From NCBI RefSeq assembly GCF_003014555.1, contig NZ_PYGE01000003.1:124001-188000 (forward strand): 64,000 nucleotides of DNA. The letters run 5' to 3'. Position 1 is the stretch's first letter. Every line of letters starts with the position of its first letter. A model generated the notes under the pieces. The model saw nothing but the letters and a program-made list of their open reading frames with translations, was not told the origin of the DNA and made no database searches. Shown one piece after another: positions 21,384 to 29,994 of the stretch. The stretch is from Haloactinopolyspora alba. Its GTDB lineage: Bacteria > Actinomycetota > Actinomycetes > Jiangellales > Jiangellaceae. The position numbers were made by a program, and so were the translations under genes.

Positions 21384-24167
21384 TCAGGCCCGTACCCCCT
21401 GCAGCCTGGCACTGATGTCGTCGGCAGCCGCCCCGTCGATCTCCCGCGAGATCTCCAGCGCCGCCTGCCAGGCGCGGACGGACTCGGCGCCGTCGCCGTT
21501 CGCGACGTGGGTCTCCCCGAGCTCGACGAGCAGGTCGACCTCGCGTCGCCGGTCGCCCTGCTCGCGGACGAGCTCCAGACCACGGATGAAGCAACTCGCC
21601 GCGTGCAGGTGCTCGCCGCGGTATCCGAGTGCCCGGCCGACCACCCGCACACTCGCGGCCTCGCCGACGCGGTCTCCGATCTCCTTCTGGATGGCCAGCG
21701 CAGACCGGGCGTGCTCCAACGCGGCCTCGCCGTGGCCCAGCTCCGCGCACACCGTCCCTGCCGTGCACAGAGCACGCGCCTTGCCCCCCACGTCTCCCGC
21801 GTCCCGGCTACTGCGCAGCGCCCGGGCGAGGTGCTGCAGCGACTCGGTGAATCGCCGTTGACGGCACAGCACCGCGGCGATGTCGGTGTGCGCCCGCGCC
21901 TCCCGGGACGCGTCCGCCAGCCTGCCGAAGATGTCGAGAGCACTCGACAGATGCGAGTGAGCAGCGTCGAGACGGCCCTGAGCCACGCGGACCCGAGCCA
22001 TCCCGCTGCGGGCGACGGCCTGGCCGAGCAGATCCGCGTCACGGCAGGCGGCGCTCAAAGCCCCGGCCTGTGCGCATTCCCAGTCGTGCCAGCGCTCCCG
22101 GCGATCGACGAAGTCCAGGGCGGTCCACGCGAGTTGCCATGCCGGAACGCCGGTGTCGGCCGACGCCGCCAGCTCGATCAACGCGACCAGCACCTCGAAC
22201 TCACGCGCGAACCACGCCAGCGCATCGCGGCCACCGAACTCCTCCGGCGTGACACCTCGCCGCGGCGGGCCCAGCCGGATCGGGTACCGGTGCGGATGCA
22301 GCGCCGCCGCGGCGGCGTGCGCACTGTGCAGGTAGTGGTCGGCCAGGCGCGCCCTGGCCCTGCGCCGCTCGGGCTCGCCGTCGACCGCGTCGGACAGCTC
22401 GGTCGAATACGCCCTGAGCAGGCCGTGGACCGCGTATCGACCAGGATCGTCCTCACGGACCAGGTGCGCACGGACCAGATCGGACAACGACCTGTGCACG
22501 TCCGTGTCGGTGCCGAGCATGCTGACCGCGGCGTTCTGCGGGATGTCCGGTCCGACATGCAGACTGAGCAGGCGGAACGCGGTGGCGGCGTCCGGGCTGA
22601 GCGCCCGGTACGAGGTGGCGAACGCGGTACGGACGTCGACCGAGGCGGACGCGTCGCTGCACGCGTCCAGCAGCGCGCTCGGCTCACCCGGTTCGTCGGC
22701 CAGGGCTCGCAACGGAAAACACGGCCTGGCGGCCGCCCGCGCCGCCGTGATCGCCAGCGCGAGGGGCAGCCGGCGATACCGGTCGACGATCCGTTCCGCG
22801 GCGGCCGCCTCGACGGCCACGTTGGACGCCCCGAGACGTTGGGACAGCATCTCGTACGCCTCCTGCGCGCTGGGCAGCTCGAGGCTCACCGGCACGGCAC
22901 CGTCCCGGACGACGAGCCCTGACAACTGGTTGCGGCTGGTCACCACCGCCACGCAGCCGGGCGCGCCGGGCAGGAGCGGGCGCACCTGATCGGCATCCCT
23001 GGCGTCGTCGAGGACGACCAGCACGCGGCGGCCCGCGACACAGCTGCGGTACAGCCCGATGCGGGCCGGCAGCGTGTCCGGGATGCGCTCGGCCGGAACA
23101 CCGAGCGCCTGCAGGAGCCACCGCAGCACCTCGGACGGTGTCGCCGGCGCCCCGTCCGGGTCGAAACCGCGGAGGTTCACGTACAACTGGCCGTCGGGAA
23201 ACCTGCCGGCCACCCGGCGCCCCCATGCCACGGCCAGCGCCGTCTTGCCCACGCCGACCGTCCCGGTGATCACCGAGACCACCGACTCGCCCGGCGGCCC
23301 TTCGGCCGGCAGCATCGCGTCGAGCTCTTTCAGATAGTCCGTGCGTCCGGTGAAGCCGGTCACCGCGGCCGGCAGCTGCTGCGGCACCGGCAGCTGCGGG
23401 CTCCGCACGCTGCTCGACGTGTTCGTGAGCTCGTCGCTCAGGATCGCCCGCTGCAGCTCGCGGAGGGCGGGACTCGGATCGAGCCCGAGCTCCTCCCGCA
23501 GGTACGCGCTGGTCCGGTCGTAGGCGTCGAGAGCGTCGGCCTTGCGTCCTGCCTGGTGCAACGCGCGCATCAGCAGCTCGGCCAGACGCTCGTGACCGGG
23601 GTAGTCACGTACCGCCTGCGCCAGCCCAGGCACGACGTTCACACAGCCGATGTCCATCTCGTCGGCGGCGAGCTGCTCGATGGCGCTGAGCCGTTGCTCC
23701 TCCAACTCGCCGAAGAGCCGCTTCCGCAACCAGTCGTCCGCCGCGTTCTCCGCCGCACGGCCCCGCCACAGTTCCAGAGCACCGCGCAACAGCCCGACCC
23801 GCTCGCACGGCTGATCCAGCGTCATCGCGTGCTCCACCGACATCCGGAACCGATGCACGTCGACGGCCTCCCGGTCCGCCTCGATGCGGTAGCCGCCGTT
23901 CGCGTGGACGAGCTTGACGTCGCTCTCGCCGCAGCCGGGCGCGAGCGACGATCGCACTCGTGAGACGTGGCTGCGCAGATTCTGCCGGGCACCCACCGGC
24001 GGTACGCCGTCCCACAACAGCTCGATCAGGCGGTCCCCCGGGACCACGCGGTTCAGCTCGAGCAAGAGCACGGCCAGCAGGCAACGCTCGCGACGCCGGG
24101 GCAGCGTCACGGTGAGATCTCGCACACCGATCTCGACCGGCCCGAGGATGCGAAAATGCATGGTCAC
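21384..24167 (-). CDS. AfsR-type SARP regulator with NB-ARC and TPR domains
   Basis: Large pathway regulator of 927 aa. Winged-helix DNA-binding domain residues 1-95 (RILGPVEIGVRD ... RQNLRSHVSRVRSSL), bacterial transcriptional activation domain about 100-245 (DVHRFR ... LREELGLDPSPALRELQRAIL), an NTPase module with Walker A ITGTVGVGKTALAV and Walker B VLVVLDDARD, then TPR-like repeats from about 650 to the end. Family members (AfsR, DnrI relatives) activate antibiotic genes. Start is GTG (24167) or the ATG two codons later; GGGGAG lies upstream. It borders the polyketide cluster and is the best candidate for its activator, though it could also be a global regulator. Confidence 0.93.
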   Translation of the reverse strand: MTMHFRILGPVEIGVRDLTVTLPRRRERCLLAVLLLELNRVVPGDRLIELLWDGVPPVGARQNLRSHVSRVRSSLAPGCGESDVKLVHANGGYRIEADREAVDVHRFRMSVEHAMTLDQPCERVGLLRGALELWRGRAAENAADDWLRKRLFGELEEQRLSAIEQLAADEMDIGCVNVVPGLAQAVRDYPGHERLAELLMRALHQAGRKADALDAYDRTSAYLREELGLDPSPALRELQRAILSDELTNTSSSVRSPQLPVPQQLPAAVTGFTGRTDYLKELDAMLPAEGPPGESVVSVITGTVGVGKTALAVAWGRRVAGRFPDGQLYVNLRGFDPDGAPATPSEVLRWLLQALGVPAERIPDTLPARIGLYRSCVAGRRVLVVLDDARDADQVRPLLPGAPGCVAVVTSRNQLSGLVVRDGAVPVSLELPSAQEAYEMLSQRLGASNVAVEAAAAERIVDRYRRLPLALAITAARAAARPCFPLRALADEPGEPSALLDACSDASASVDVRTAFATSYRALSPDAATAFRLLSLHVGPDIPQNAAVSMLGTDTDVHRSLSDLVRAHLVREDDPGRYAVHGLLRAYSTELSDAVDGEPERRRARARLADHYLHSAHAAAAALHPHRYPIRLGPPRRGVTPEEFGGRDALAWFAREFEVLVALIELAASADTGVPAWQLAWTALDFVDRRERWHDWECAQAGALSAACRDADLLGQAVARSGMARVRVAQGRLDAAHSHLSSALDIFGRLADASREARAHTDIAAVLCRQRRFTESLQHLARALRSSRDAGDVGGKARALCTAGTVCAELGHGEAALEHARSALAIQKEIGDRVGEAASVRVVGRALGYRGEHLHAASCFIRGLELVREQGDRRREVDLLVELGETHVANGDGAESVRAWQAALEISREIDGAAADDISARLQGVRA

Positions 24168-24860
24168 AGGACCACTCCCCTCGCGATCGAACTTCGCATC
24201 TCTCGTCGCTCGCTGGCCGCCGAGAGATTATCAGACATTTCAGGCATGACAGCGCCTTAGCCTCTTCAGCCGCACGCCGTTGACAATCCGTTCTTCCTCT
24301 CATATGTTTCTCTGTTTCAGATCGTTTTCGACCGTTCCATTGCGGTGAGACGGACCGCGCCCTCCGGCGCACCGTCTGCGACCCGCAGCGACGCGAGTTC
24401 CGCTCCGCCGCGCGATCTGCTGCACATGCAGCGGCCCCGTCACCATGGCGTCCGGGCACGTCACGGACGCTACGGCCGGCACCGGCGACGGCCACCGCCG
24501 CATTGCCCGCCGACGGCCGCTCGACTCCCGGAACATGCAGGACACGGCAAGACTTGCCGGGCACCGGCGCCGCGCGACCGGGGCGACGGAGCGGCGTCAA
24601 CAGTCTGTCAATCATTCCGTAACGGCCCCCTGCTACCGTCCGTAAACAGATCGGAACGACACGAGCCGGCTCTAATGCCCTCGCCACAAAGAGGGCAACA
24701 GCCCCGCAGCCCGCGAAAGGGCCGGCTCGCACACCGCGTTTCGGCGCGGCAATCTCCAGGGCACACTGTGGCGGGCCGTGGGCGACCGGGCACGAAAGGA
24801 AATGACCGGAGGCGAGCACCAGGAACGGATCCGCTACGGAGTTAGTGCGATGGAGGGGTC
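24168..24860. promoter_or_regulatory. 693-bp divergent regulatory region between the SARP and OvmZ-like genes
   Basis: No convincing gene. Bases 24225-24340 are clearly more AT-rich than the surroundings. A near-consensus plus-strand promoter is at 24280-24308. For the leftward SARP gene, GATAAT (minus strand of 24227-24232) is a possible -10 without a clear -35. A frame from 24345 to 24845 exists but its arginine/proline/histidine-rich product looks like chance coding in high-GC DNA. The remaining 500 bp could be a long leader of the OvmZ-like gene. Confidence 0.5.
24280..24308 (+). promoter_or_regulatory. Strong sigma-70-like promoter, TTGACA-N17-TATGTT
   Basis: TTGACA (24280-24285), exactly 17 nt, then TATGTT (24303-24308), followed by T-rich sequence. 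It points toward the OvmZ-like gene, whose start is about 550 nt away, so a long leader or a small RNA is implied. Confidence 0.55.
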
Positions 24861-25709
24861 ATGAATTGCGAGTCGTCCTGCGGAAACAGCACATCGGCAC
24901 TATGTGCGACGTGTTTCGATCAGTTCCGGAAAGACCTCCGGTCGATTCCGACGTTGTACGACCAGTGCGAGGGTGTGCTGACCCGCCAGAACCCGGCCGT
25001 CTCGCAGGAACGACTCCGCCGGGGGACGCCCGAGCCCACCCGCGGACTCGACCATTCCGCCCTGATGGCGCGGCAGAACATCGTCTCGATCCTCGCGTCG
25101 TGGTCCGGTCTGGTCGTCGACGAACGGAAACTGGCCACCAGGCCCGACCGCACCGTGACCGACATGGCGGCGTTCCTCGAGTCCCAGCTCCCCTGGCTGT
25201 CGGAACATCCGGCGGCCAGGGACGCGGCGACCGAGATCCACGACGTCGCCGAGGCCGCCGCCGCCGAAGTGGATCCGCATTCGACGGCTCGGTTCACCAT
25301 CGACCGTTGCGGGCAGTCCGGCTGCGATGGGACGGCCCGGGTGACACACGGCCCGGGCGCGCCCGAGTATGCGATCCGCTGTACGTTCAGTCGCGATCAG
25401 TTGCCGCTGTCGCGGATCACACACGTCGCCCCCAAGGACGTCCGCGCGCCCCGATGTCCTGCCCTCGTCGGCCTGCTCCGAACGTCGGGCGGAGGCGAGC
25501 ACGACCGGCTGCTCACGACGGAGCTCGCGGCCATGCTGGCCGGCGTCCCGCGAGCGACCATCCGCAAGTGGGCCAGCCGCGGGAAGCTCACCCGTCACGG
25601 CAGTGCTGCCGAGGCCCGGTACGACCTGCGCGAGGTTCTCGCACTCGCCGGCCGGTCCGGGCCGGCGCCGGCCCGGACCGAGCCGTCGGCTCACGACGGA
25701 GAGGCGTGA
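24861..25709 (+). CDS. OvmZ-like zinc-ribbon plus HTH putative regulator
   Basis: Protein of 282 aa of a kind found in actinomycete aromatic-polyketide clusters (OvmZ of the oviedomycin cluster is the name I associate with it, from memory). N-terminal Cys-rich segment with C-x2-C pairs (CESSC, CATC), a helical middle region (SALMARQNIVSILASWSGLVVDER), a second Cys pair (RCGQSGCDG) and a C-terminal MerR-like helix-turn-helix at about 215-265 (LTTELAAMLAGVPRATIRKWASRGKLTRHG). The architecture suggests DNA binding, but biochemical function is not established. It lies divergent to the SARP gene and convergent with the AccC-like gene. Confidence 0.7.
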   Translation: MNCESSCGNSTSALCATCFDQFRKDLRSIPTLYDQCEGVLTRQNPAVSQERLRRGTPEPTRGLDHSALMARQNIVSILASWSGLVVDERKLATRPDRTVTDMAAFLESQLPWLSEHPAARDAATEIHDVAEAAAAEVDPHSTARFTIDRCGQSGCDGTARVTHGPGAPEYAIRCTFSRDQLPLSRITHVAPKDVRAPRCPALVGLLRTSGGGEHDRLLTTELAAMLAGVPRATIRKWASRGKLTRHGSAAEARYDLREVLALAGRSGPAPARTEPSAHDGEA

Positions 25710-25722
25710 GCCGCGGCCGGTG

Positions 25723-25758
25723 GTGCCGGCGCCCGGGGTGTCACTCAGGCGCCGGCAC
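25723..25758. terminator. Hairpin between converging OvmZ-like and AccC-like genes
   Basis: A perfect 11-bp inverted repeat (GTGCCGGCGCC / GGCGCCGGCAC, 14-nt loop) starts 13 nt after the OvmZ-like stop; its right arm overlaps the last codons of the carboxylase gene. No T-run on either side. Probable transcription end for the plus-strand gene. Confidence 0.5.
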
Positions 25759-27123
25759 TTCCGGCTCGTCCGGGGTGGGTTCACACCACCACGACTCGAC
25801 CAACGACGTGGAGTGCGTCGCGTCCCGGAAGTCCGGATGGTCGATGACGGCGGCGAGGAACTCGCGGGTGGTGCGGACGTTCGGCCCGGACAGCCGGAAC
25901 TCGGAGAGCGCACGCTCCATCCGTGCGCAGGCGCCGTCCCGGTCGGGAGCCCAGACGACCAGCTTGGCCAGGAGCGAGTCGTACTCGGCCGGCACCTGGT
26001 ATCCCGGCCGGACGTAGCTGTCGACGCGGACGAACGGCCCCGCTGCCGGAACGAACTCCTCGATCCGGCCGGGCGCCGGCGCGAAGTCCCGGTCCGGGTC
26101 CTCGGCGTTGATGCGGCACTCGATCGCGACCCCACGCGGGTCCACGTCCTCCTGCGTCACGGACAGCGGCTCCCCGGCGGCGACGCGTAGCTGTTCCTGG
26201 ACGATGTCGATCCCGGTGATCAGCTCGGTCACCGGATGCTCCACCTGGATGCGGCAGTTGACCTCCAGGAAGTAGTAGCTGCCGTCCGGGTGCACCACGA
26301 ATTCGAAGGTGCACGCGCCCCGGTACCCGGCGAGCACCGCGCCACGCCGCGCCGCCTCGCCCATCTCGTCGAGCACCGCTGTCGGCAACCCCGGCGCGGG
26401 CGCCTCCTCGACCAGCTTCTGGTGCCGACGCTGCAGGCTGCAGTCCCGCGTCCCCAGGTGCACGGCGCCGCCGTGACCGTCACACAGCACCTGGATCTCC
26501 ACATGCCGAGCCGTCTCGAGGTACTTCTCGACGTAGACGCGCGGGTCGCCGAACAGCGTCCCGGCCGTCGCCCTCGTCGCCCGGAACGCGTCCTCGAAGC
26601 CGCCCGGTCCGTCGATCACCCGCATGCCCAGCCCGCCCCCGCCGGCCGAGGCCTTCACGATGACCGGGAACCCGATCCGCTCGGCGACCTCGAGCGCCGC
26701 GGAAGGTCCCACGGTACCGGGGCTGCCCGGCAACAACGGCACTTCTGCCTCGCTCATCAGGGCACGCGCCTCGACCTTGCTGCCCAGTCGCTCGATCGTG
26801 GCGGCCGAGGGACCGACGAAGACGACGCCCGCGCGCTCGCACGCGTCGGCGAAGTCGGGGTTCTCGGACAGGAAGCCGTACCCCGGGTGGACTGCTTCGG
26901 CACCGGTCTGCAGGGCGGCCTGGATGATCGCCGCGGCGTTCAGATAGCTCTTCGCCGGCGTGGAAGGGCCGATCTGCACGGACTCGTCCGCGAGCCGGAC
27001 GGCTTCCGTGTCGCGGTCACGACCGGAGTGCGCCACGACCGAGGCGATGCCCGCGTCACGGCAGGCACGGACGACGCGCAGCGCGATCTCGCCACGGTTG
27101 GCGACCATGACCTTCCTGAACAC
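25741..27123 (-). CDS. accC: Acetyl-CoA carboxylase biotin carboxylase subunit
   Basis: ATP-dependent carboxylation of biotin on the carrier protein, first half-reaction of malonyl-CoA formation. 460 aa, close to bacterial AccC. Visible: the N-terminal KVMVANRGEIALRVVRACR, HPGYGFLSEN, the glycine-rich ATP loop ASAGGGGLGMRVI, metal/biotin residues in FEFVVHPDGSYYFLEVNCRIQVEHPVTE, and GVAIECRINAEDP. It follows the carrier gene by 10 nt. A second AccC inside a polyketide cluster (as JadJ in the jadomycin cluster) points to dedicated malonyl-CoA supply. No odd residues seen in the active site. Confidence 0.93.
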   Translation of the reverse strand: MFRKVMVANRGEIALRVVRACRDAGIASVVAHSGRDRDTEAVRLADESVQIGPSTPAKSYLNAAAIIQAALQTGAEAVHPGYGFLSENPDFADACERAGVVFVGPSAATIERLGSKVEARALMSEAEVPLLPGSPGTVGPSAALEVAERIGFPVIVKASAGGGGLGMRVIDGPGGFEDAFRATRATAGTLFGDPRVYVEKYLETARHVEIQVLCDGHGGAVHLGTRDCSLQRRHQKLVEEAPAPGLPTAVLDEMGEAARRGAVLAGYRGACTFEFVVHPDGSYYFLEVNCRIQVEHPVTELITGIDIVQEQLRVAAGEPLSVTQEDVDPRGVAIECRINAEDPDRDFAPAPGRIEEFVPAAGPFVRVDSYVRPGYQVPAEYDSLLAKLVVWAPDRDGACARMERALSEFRLSGPNVRTTREFLAAVIDHPDFRDATHSTSLVESWWCEPTPDEPEVPAPE

Positions 27124-27133
27124 GATGGCTCCC

Positions 27134-27739
27134 TCATTCGTCGGTCGGTCCGTCGCTCACGTGCTCCAGGGCGAACAGCGGCTGCCCGTGCTCGACGGCG
27201 TGGCAGTTCTCGGCCAGGACGTCGGCGATCCGGCCGGGCCGGTCCGCCTCGACCGGGATCATCAGCTTCATGACCTCGACGATGCCGACCTGCTGACCCG
27301 CCGATACCGTGGCTCCCGGCGTGGCGAACGGCTCCGCCCCGGGCTCCGGCGCGCGATAGAAGGTCCCGATGCTGGGCGAACGGATGTAGTGCGGCCGCGG
27401 TTGCGTCCCGGCACCGTCGCCGGTCGTCGCGCCGGGCCCGGCATCCGCGGCCGTCTGGGCGTCCAGGTTCTCCGGAGCCGACACGTCGTCGGTGCGTACG
27501 CGTGGGTCGCCGGAGCGCCGGGCCGGCGCGGCGGGCGTGTGCGCCCGTGCACCGTGGACCCCGTCCCAGTCCAGTTCGATCGTCACTTCGTCCGTACGGA
27601 CGCGCATCCGGTCCGGCCGGGCCGGCACCTCCTCGAGCAGCGACACCATCGCCCGCCGGACCTTCTCCACGATCTCGGCGACGTCGCCGCCGGCTCGCCC
27701 TGCGGCCGCGGAGACGTGCCGTTCACGACGCCATTTCAT
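27134..27739 (-). CDS. accB: Biotin carboxyl carrier protein of acetyl-CoA carboxylase
   Basis: 201 aa. The N-terminal third is helical and variable; a Pro/Ala/Thr/Gly-rich linker (about 65-110) leads to the biotinyl domain with IRSPSIGTFYRAPEPGAEPF and the biotin site EVMKLMIPVEAD (lysine about 158; the second Met of the usual AMKM is replaced by Leu). ATG 27739 lies inside the end of the carboxyltransferase gene (17-nt overlap), implying coupling; an alternative in-frame start was not found. Carries carboxybiotin between AccC and the AccDA fusion protein. Confidence 0.9.
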   Translation of the reverse strand: MKWRRERHVSAAAGRAGGDVAEIVEKVRRAMVSLLEEVPARPDRMRVRTDEVTIELDWDGVHGARAHTPAAPARRSGDPRVRTDDVSAPENLDAQTAADAGPGATTGDGAGTQPRPHYIRSPSIGTFYRAPEPGAEPFATPGATVSAGQQVGIVEVMKLMIPVEADRPGRIADVLAENCHAVEHGQPLFALEHVSDGPTDE

Positions 27740-29477
27740 CGCCCGACCCGACCTTCCGTGGTGTGCGTAGTGCAGTGGTGGACGGCTCGAGCGCGTCGAG
27801 ACGGCTGAACCGCTCGAACCGTCGTCTCCGTTCGTCGACCAACTCGGCCGCGTCCCGGGTGGCCAGCGACGACAGGCTGGCGACCAGGGCGGAACGCAGC
27901 CGCGTGCCGGCCACGGCGGGGTCGCCGCTCACACCGCCGGCCGGTTCCGGTACGACACCGTCCACGACGCCGAGCCGCAACAGATCTCGTGAGGCCAGCC
28001 GCAGCGCCGCGGCAGCCGCCGGACCCATCGCCGAGTCCTTCCACAGAATCGAGGCGCACCCTTCCGGGCTGATCACCGAATAGAACGCGTGCTGCCAGAT
28101 GATCACCCGGTTGGCCGCGGCGATGCCCAGCGCGCCGCCGCTGCCGCCCTCGCCGGTCACCACGGTCACGATCGGGACGGGCAGCGACATCATCACCCGC
28201 AGGCTCTCCGCGATCGTGCCCGCCTGCCCCTGCTCCTCGGCCTGCTCGCCCGGGTAGGCGCCCGGCGTGTCGACCAGGGTGACGATCGGCAGGCCCAGCT
28301 TGGCCGCCAGCCGCATGACCCGGACGCTCTTGCGATGCCCCGCCGGATACGACATCCCGAAGTTGTGCTCTGAAAGCTCGGCCAGCGTGTGCCCCTTCTG
28401 CTGCCCGACGATCACGACACGACACCCGGCGATGCTGGCCAGGCCCGTGATCATCGCCGGACAGTCACCGGAGACGCGGTCGCCGTGCAACTGCTGGAAG
28501 TCGTCGAGGACCAACCCGGTGTAGTCCAGCATCGTCGGGCGGTCGAGGTTGCGCGCCTCCCGCACCTGTCGCGACGGCTCCTCGACCGGCAGCATCTCCG
28601 CGTCGTCGACCGTGCGGTCCGGCTCCACGTGAGCATCCCGGTCGACCGGTTCGAGCGGCACTCGGGCCGAACCGAGCCGCAGCAGCGTCGCCAGCCGCGG
28701 GCGCAGCTGTGTCCGCGAGACGACCATGTCGACGTGCCCGCGTTCGAGCAGGAACTCCACGGTCTGGAACCCGCTGGGCAGCTCGCGGCCGATGGTCTGC
28801 TCGATCACCCGTCGTCCGGCGAAGCCCAGCCGCGCCCCCCGCTCGCCGACGATCACGTCGGACAGCGTGGCGAACGACGCGGCGACGCCGCCGTACGTCG
28901 GGTCCGTGACCACCGAGACCGTCAACAGCCCCGCCTCGTCCAGCCGGGCCCACGCCGCACTCGTCCTGGCCATCTGCATCAACGAGACCGCGCCCTCCTG
29001 CATGCGCGCGCCGCCGGAGGCGGTGACCACCACCAGCGGGACGCGCCGCGTCAGGGCGGCCTCGGCCGCGTGGACCAGCCTGTCCCCCGCGACGACGCCC
29101 AGGCTCCCGCCCAGGAACCGGAAGTCCATGACGGCGAGCACGACCGGCATGCCGTCGATCGACGCCGCGGCGCTCAGCACCGCGCCGTCGAGCCCGGTGT
29201 CGCTGCGCGCACGCGCCAGCCGCTGCCCGTACGGCATCGTGTCGACGAATCCGAGGACGTCGGTGGCGACGTCGTCCGGCGCCGGGCGGTCGAGCGGCTC
29301 GACACTGCCGGGGTCGGCCAGCTGTTCCAACCGGGTCCAACCGTCGACCCTGCTGTGATGCTCACACTCCGGGCAGACGTGGTGGTTCCTGGTCCACCGG
29401 GGCCCGTAGACGGCGGCCCGGCAGTTCTCGCAGAGTACCCAGTCCGGCGTGTTCGCTGCTGTCGTGGTGTGGTGCAT
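27723..29477 (-). CDS. accDA: Fused acetyl-CoA carboxylase carboxyltransferase (beta-alpha, AccDA)
   Basis: Single 584-aa chain joining both carboxyltransferase halves. Residues 1-40 hold the AccD zinc ribbon (C16-x2-C19, C35-x2-C38), 75-285 the beta crotonase fold (SGGARMQEGAVSLMQMARTSAA) and about 310-550 the alpha half (LDDFQQLHGDR, GMSYPAGHRKSVRVMRLAAK, DTPGAYPGEQAEEQGQ, GEGGSGGALGIA). It transfers CO2 from biotin to acetyl-CoA. The start ATG 29477 is chosen because the zinc ribbon begins directly after it; the longer frame to 30086 is a shadow of the next genes. Co-directional with accB and accC. Confidence 0.92.
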   Translation of the reverse strand: MHHTTTAANTPDWVLCENCRAAVYGPRWTRNHHVCPECEHHSRVDGWTRLEQLADPGSVEPLDRPAPDDVATDVLGFVDTMPYGQRLARARSDTGLDGAVLSAAASIDGMPVVLAVMDFRFLGGSLGVVAGDRLVHAAEAALTRRVPLVVVTASGGARMQEGAVSLMQMARTSAAWARLDEAGLLTVSVVTDPTYGGVAASFATLSDVIVGERGARLGFAGRRVIEQTIGRELPSGFQTVEFLLERGHVDMVVSRTQLRPRLATLLRLGSARVPLEPVDRDAHVEPDRTVDDAEMLPVEEPSRQVREARNLDRPTMLDYTGLVLDDFQQLHGDRVSGDCPAMITGLASIAGCRVVIVGQQKGHTLAELSEHNFGMSYPAGHRKSVRVMRLAAKLGLPIVTLVDTPGAYPGEQAEEQGQAGTIAESLRVMMSLPVPIVTVVTGEGGSGGALGIAAANRVIIWQHAFYSVISPEGCASILWKDSAMGPAAAAALRLASRDLLRLGVVDGVVPEPAGGVSGDPAVAGTRLRSALVASLSSLATRDAAELVDERRRRFERFSRLDALEPSTTALRTPRKVGSGDEMAS

Positions 29478-29578
29478 CAGCGCCAGCCCTTCCTGGTCGG
29501 ACGGCGGTCCCGGCGCCGGGCTTGCTCGTCCCGGCGCCGGGACCGTCGGGCCTGATCGGACGTGTCGAAGCCGACCAC

Positions 29579-29947
29579 TCAGTCGACGCAGATCCCGCTC
29601 ACGGCGACCTTCTCGAAGACGTGCGGGTAGATCACGGTGCCGTCGGGCCAGCCGTCGTGTTTCGCCTGGAACTCGGGGTCGGAGAACGCCTTGAGCAGGG
29701 CCTCCGTGGACTCCCAGACAGCGATGTTGGCCATGAGGGTGCCGCTGCCGGTGGCCCGGTGCAGCTGCGACGAGATGTAGCCCGGCTGGCGCTTCATGAA
29801 CTCCGCGTCCTCGCGCCACTTCTCCATCGCCTGCTCCATGCCCTCGTCGGGGACGCTGAACATGTTCACCAGAACGACCGGGCCGGTCTCGTGCTGCAGC
29901 TGGTTCTCGAACGGAACGGACGGGTCCAGACTCTTGAGCTCGATCAT
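29579..29947 (-). CDS. Antibiotic biosynthesis monooxygenase (ABM) family protein, paralogue 1
   Basis: Small 122-aa protein with the dimeric alpha/beta ABM fold: VVLVNMFSVPDEGMEQAMEKW as the first strand/helix, then FMKRQPGYISSQLHRA and IAVWESTEALLKAFSDPEF. The 40397-40762 gene encodes a clear paralogue. ABM proteins include cofactor-free anthrone oxygenases (ActVA-orf6 type) and JadG-like ring-cleavage partners, but also catalytically inert members, so the reaction is uncertain. Placed between the carboxylase genes and a dienelactone-hydrolase-like gene on the same strand. Confidence 0.85.
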   Translation of the reverse strand: MIELKSLDPSVPFENQLQHETGPVVLVNMFSVPDEGMEQAMEKWREDAEFMKRQPGYISSQLHRATGSGTLMANIAVWESTEALLKAFSDPEFQAKHDGWPDGTVIYPHVFEKVAVSGICVD

Positions 29948-29994
29948 GTTCGTCTCCGCCTTTCGTCGACGTGGATCGGATCTGATCGTTGACG

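Noticed and set aside
21233-22042. Upstream extension of the GH116-like frame (270 codons)
   Set aside because: It crosses the LacI-type operator and lies in the coding region of the SARP gene in another frame; a good GTG start with RBS exists at 21232.
24345-24845. 166-codon frame in the SARP/OvmZ-like intergenic region
   Set aside because: GTG start without RBS and an Arg/Pro/His-rich sequence typical of non-coding high-GC DNA.
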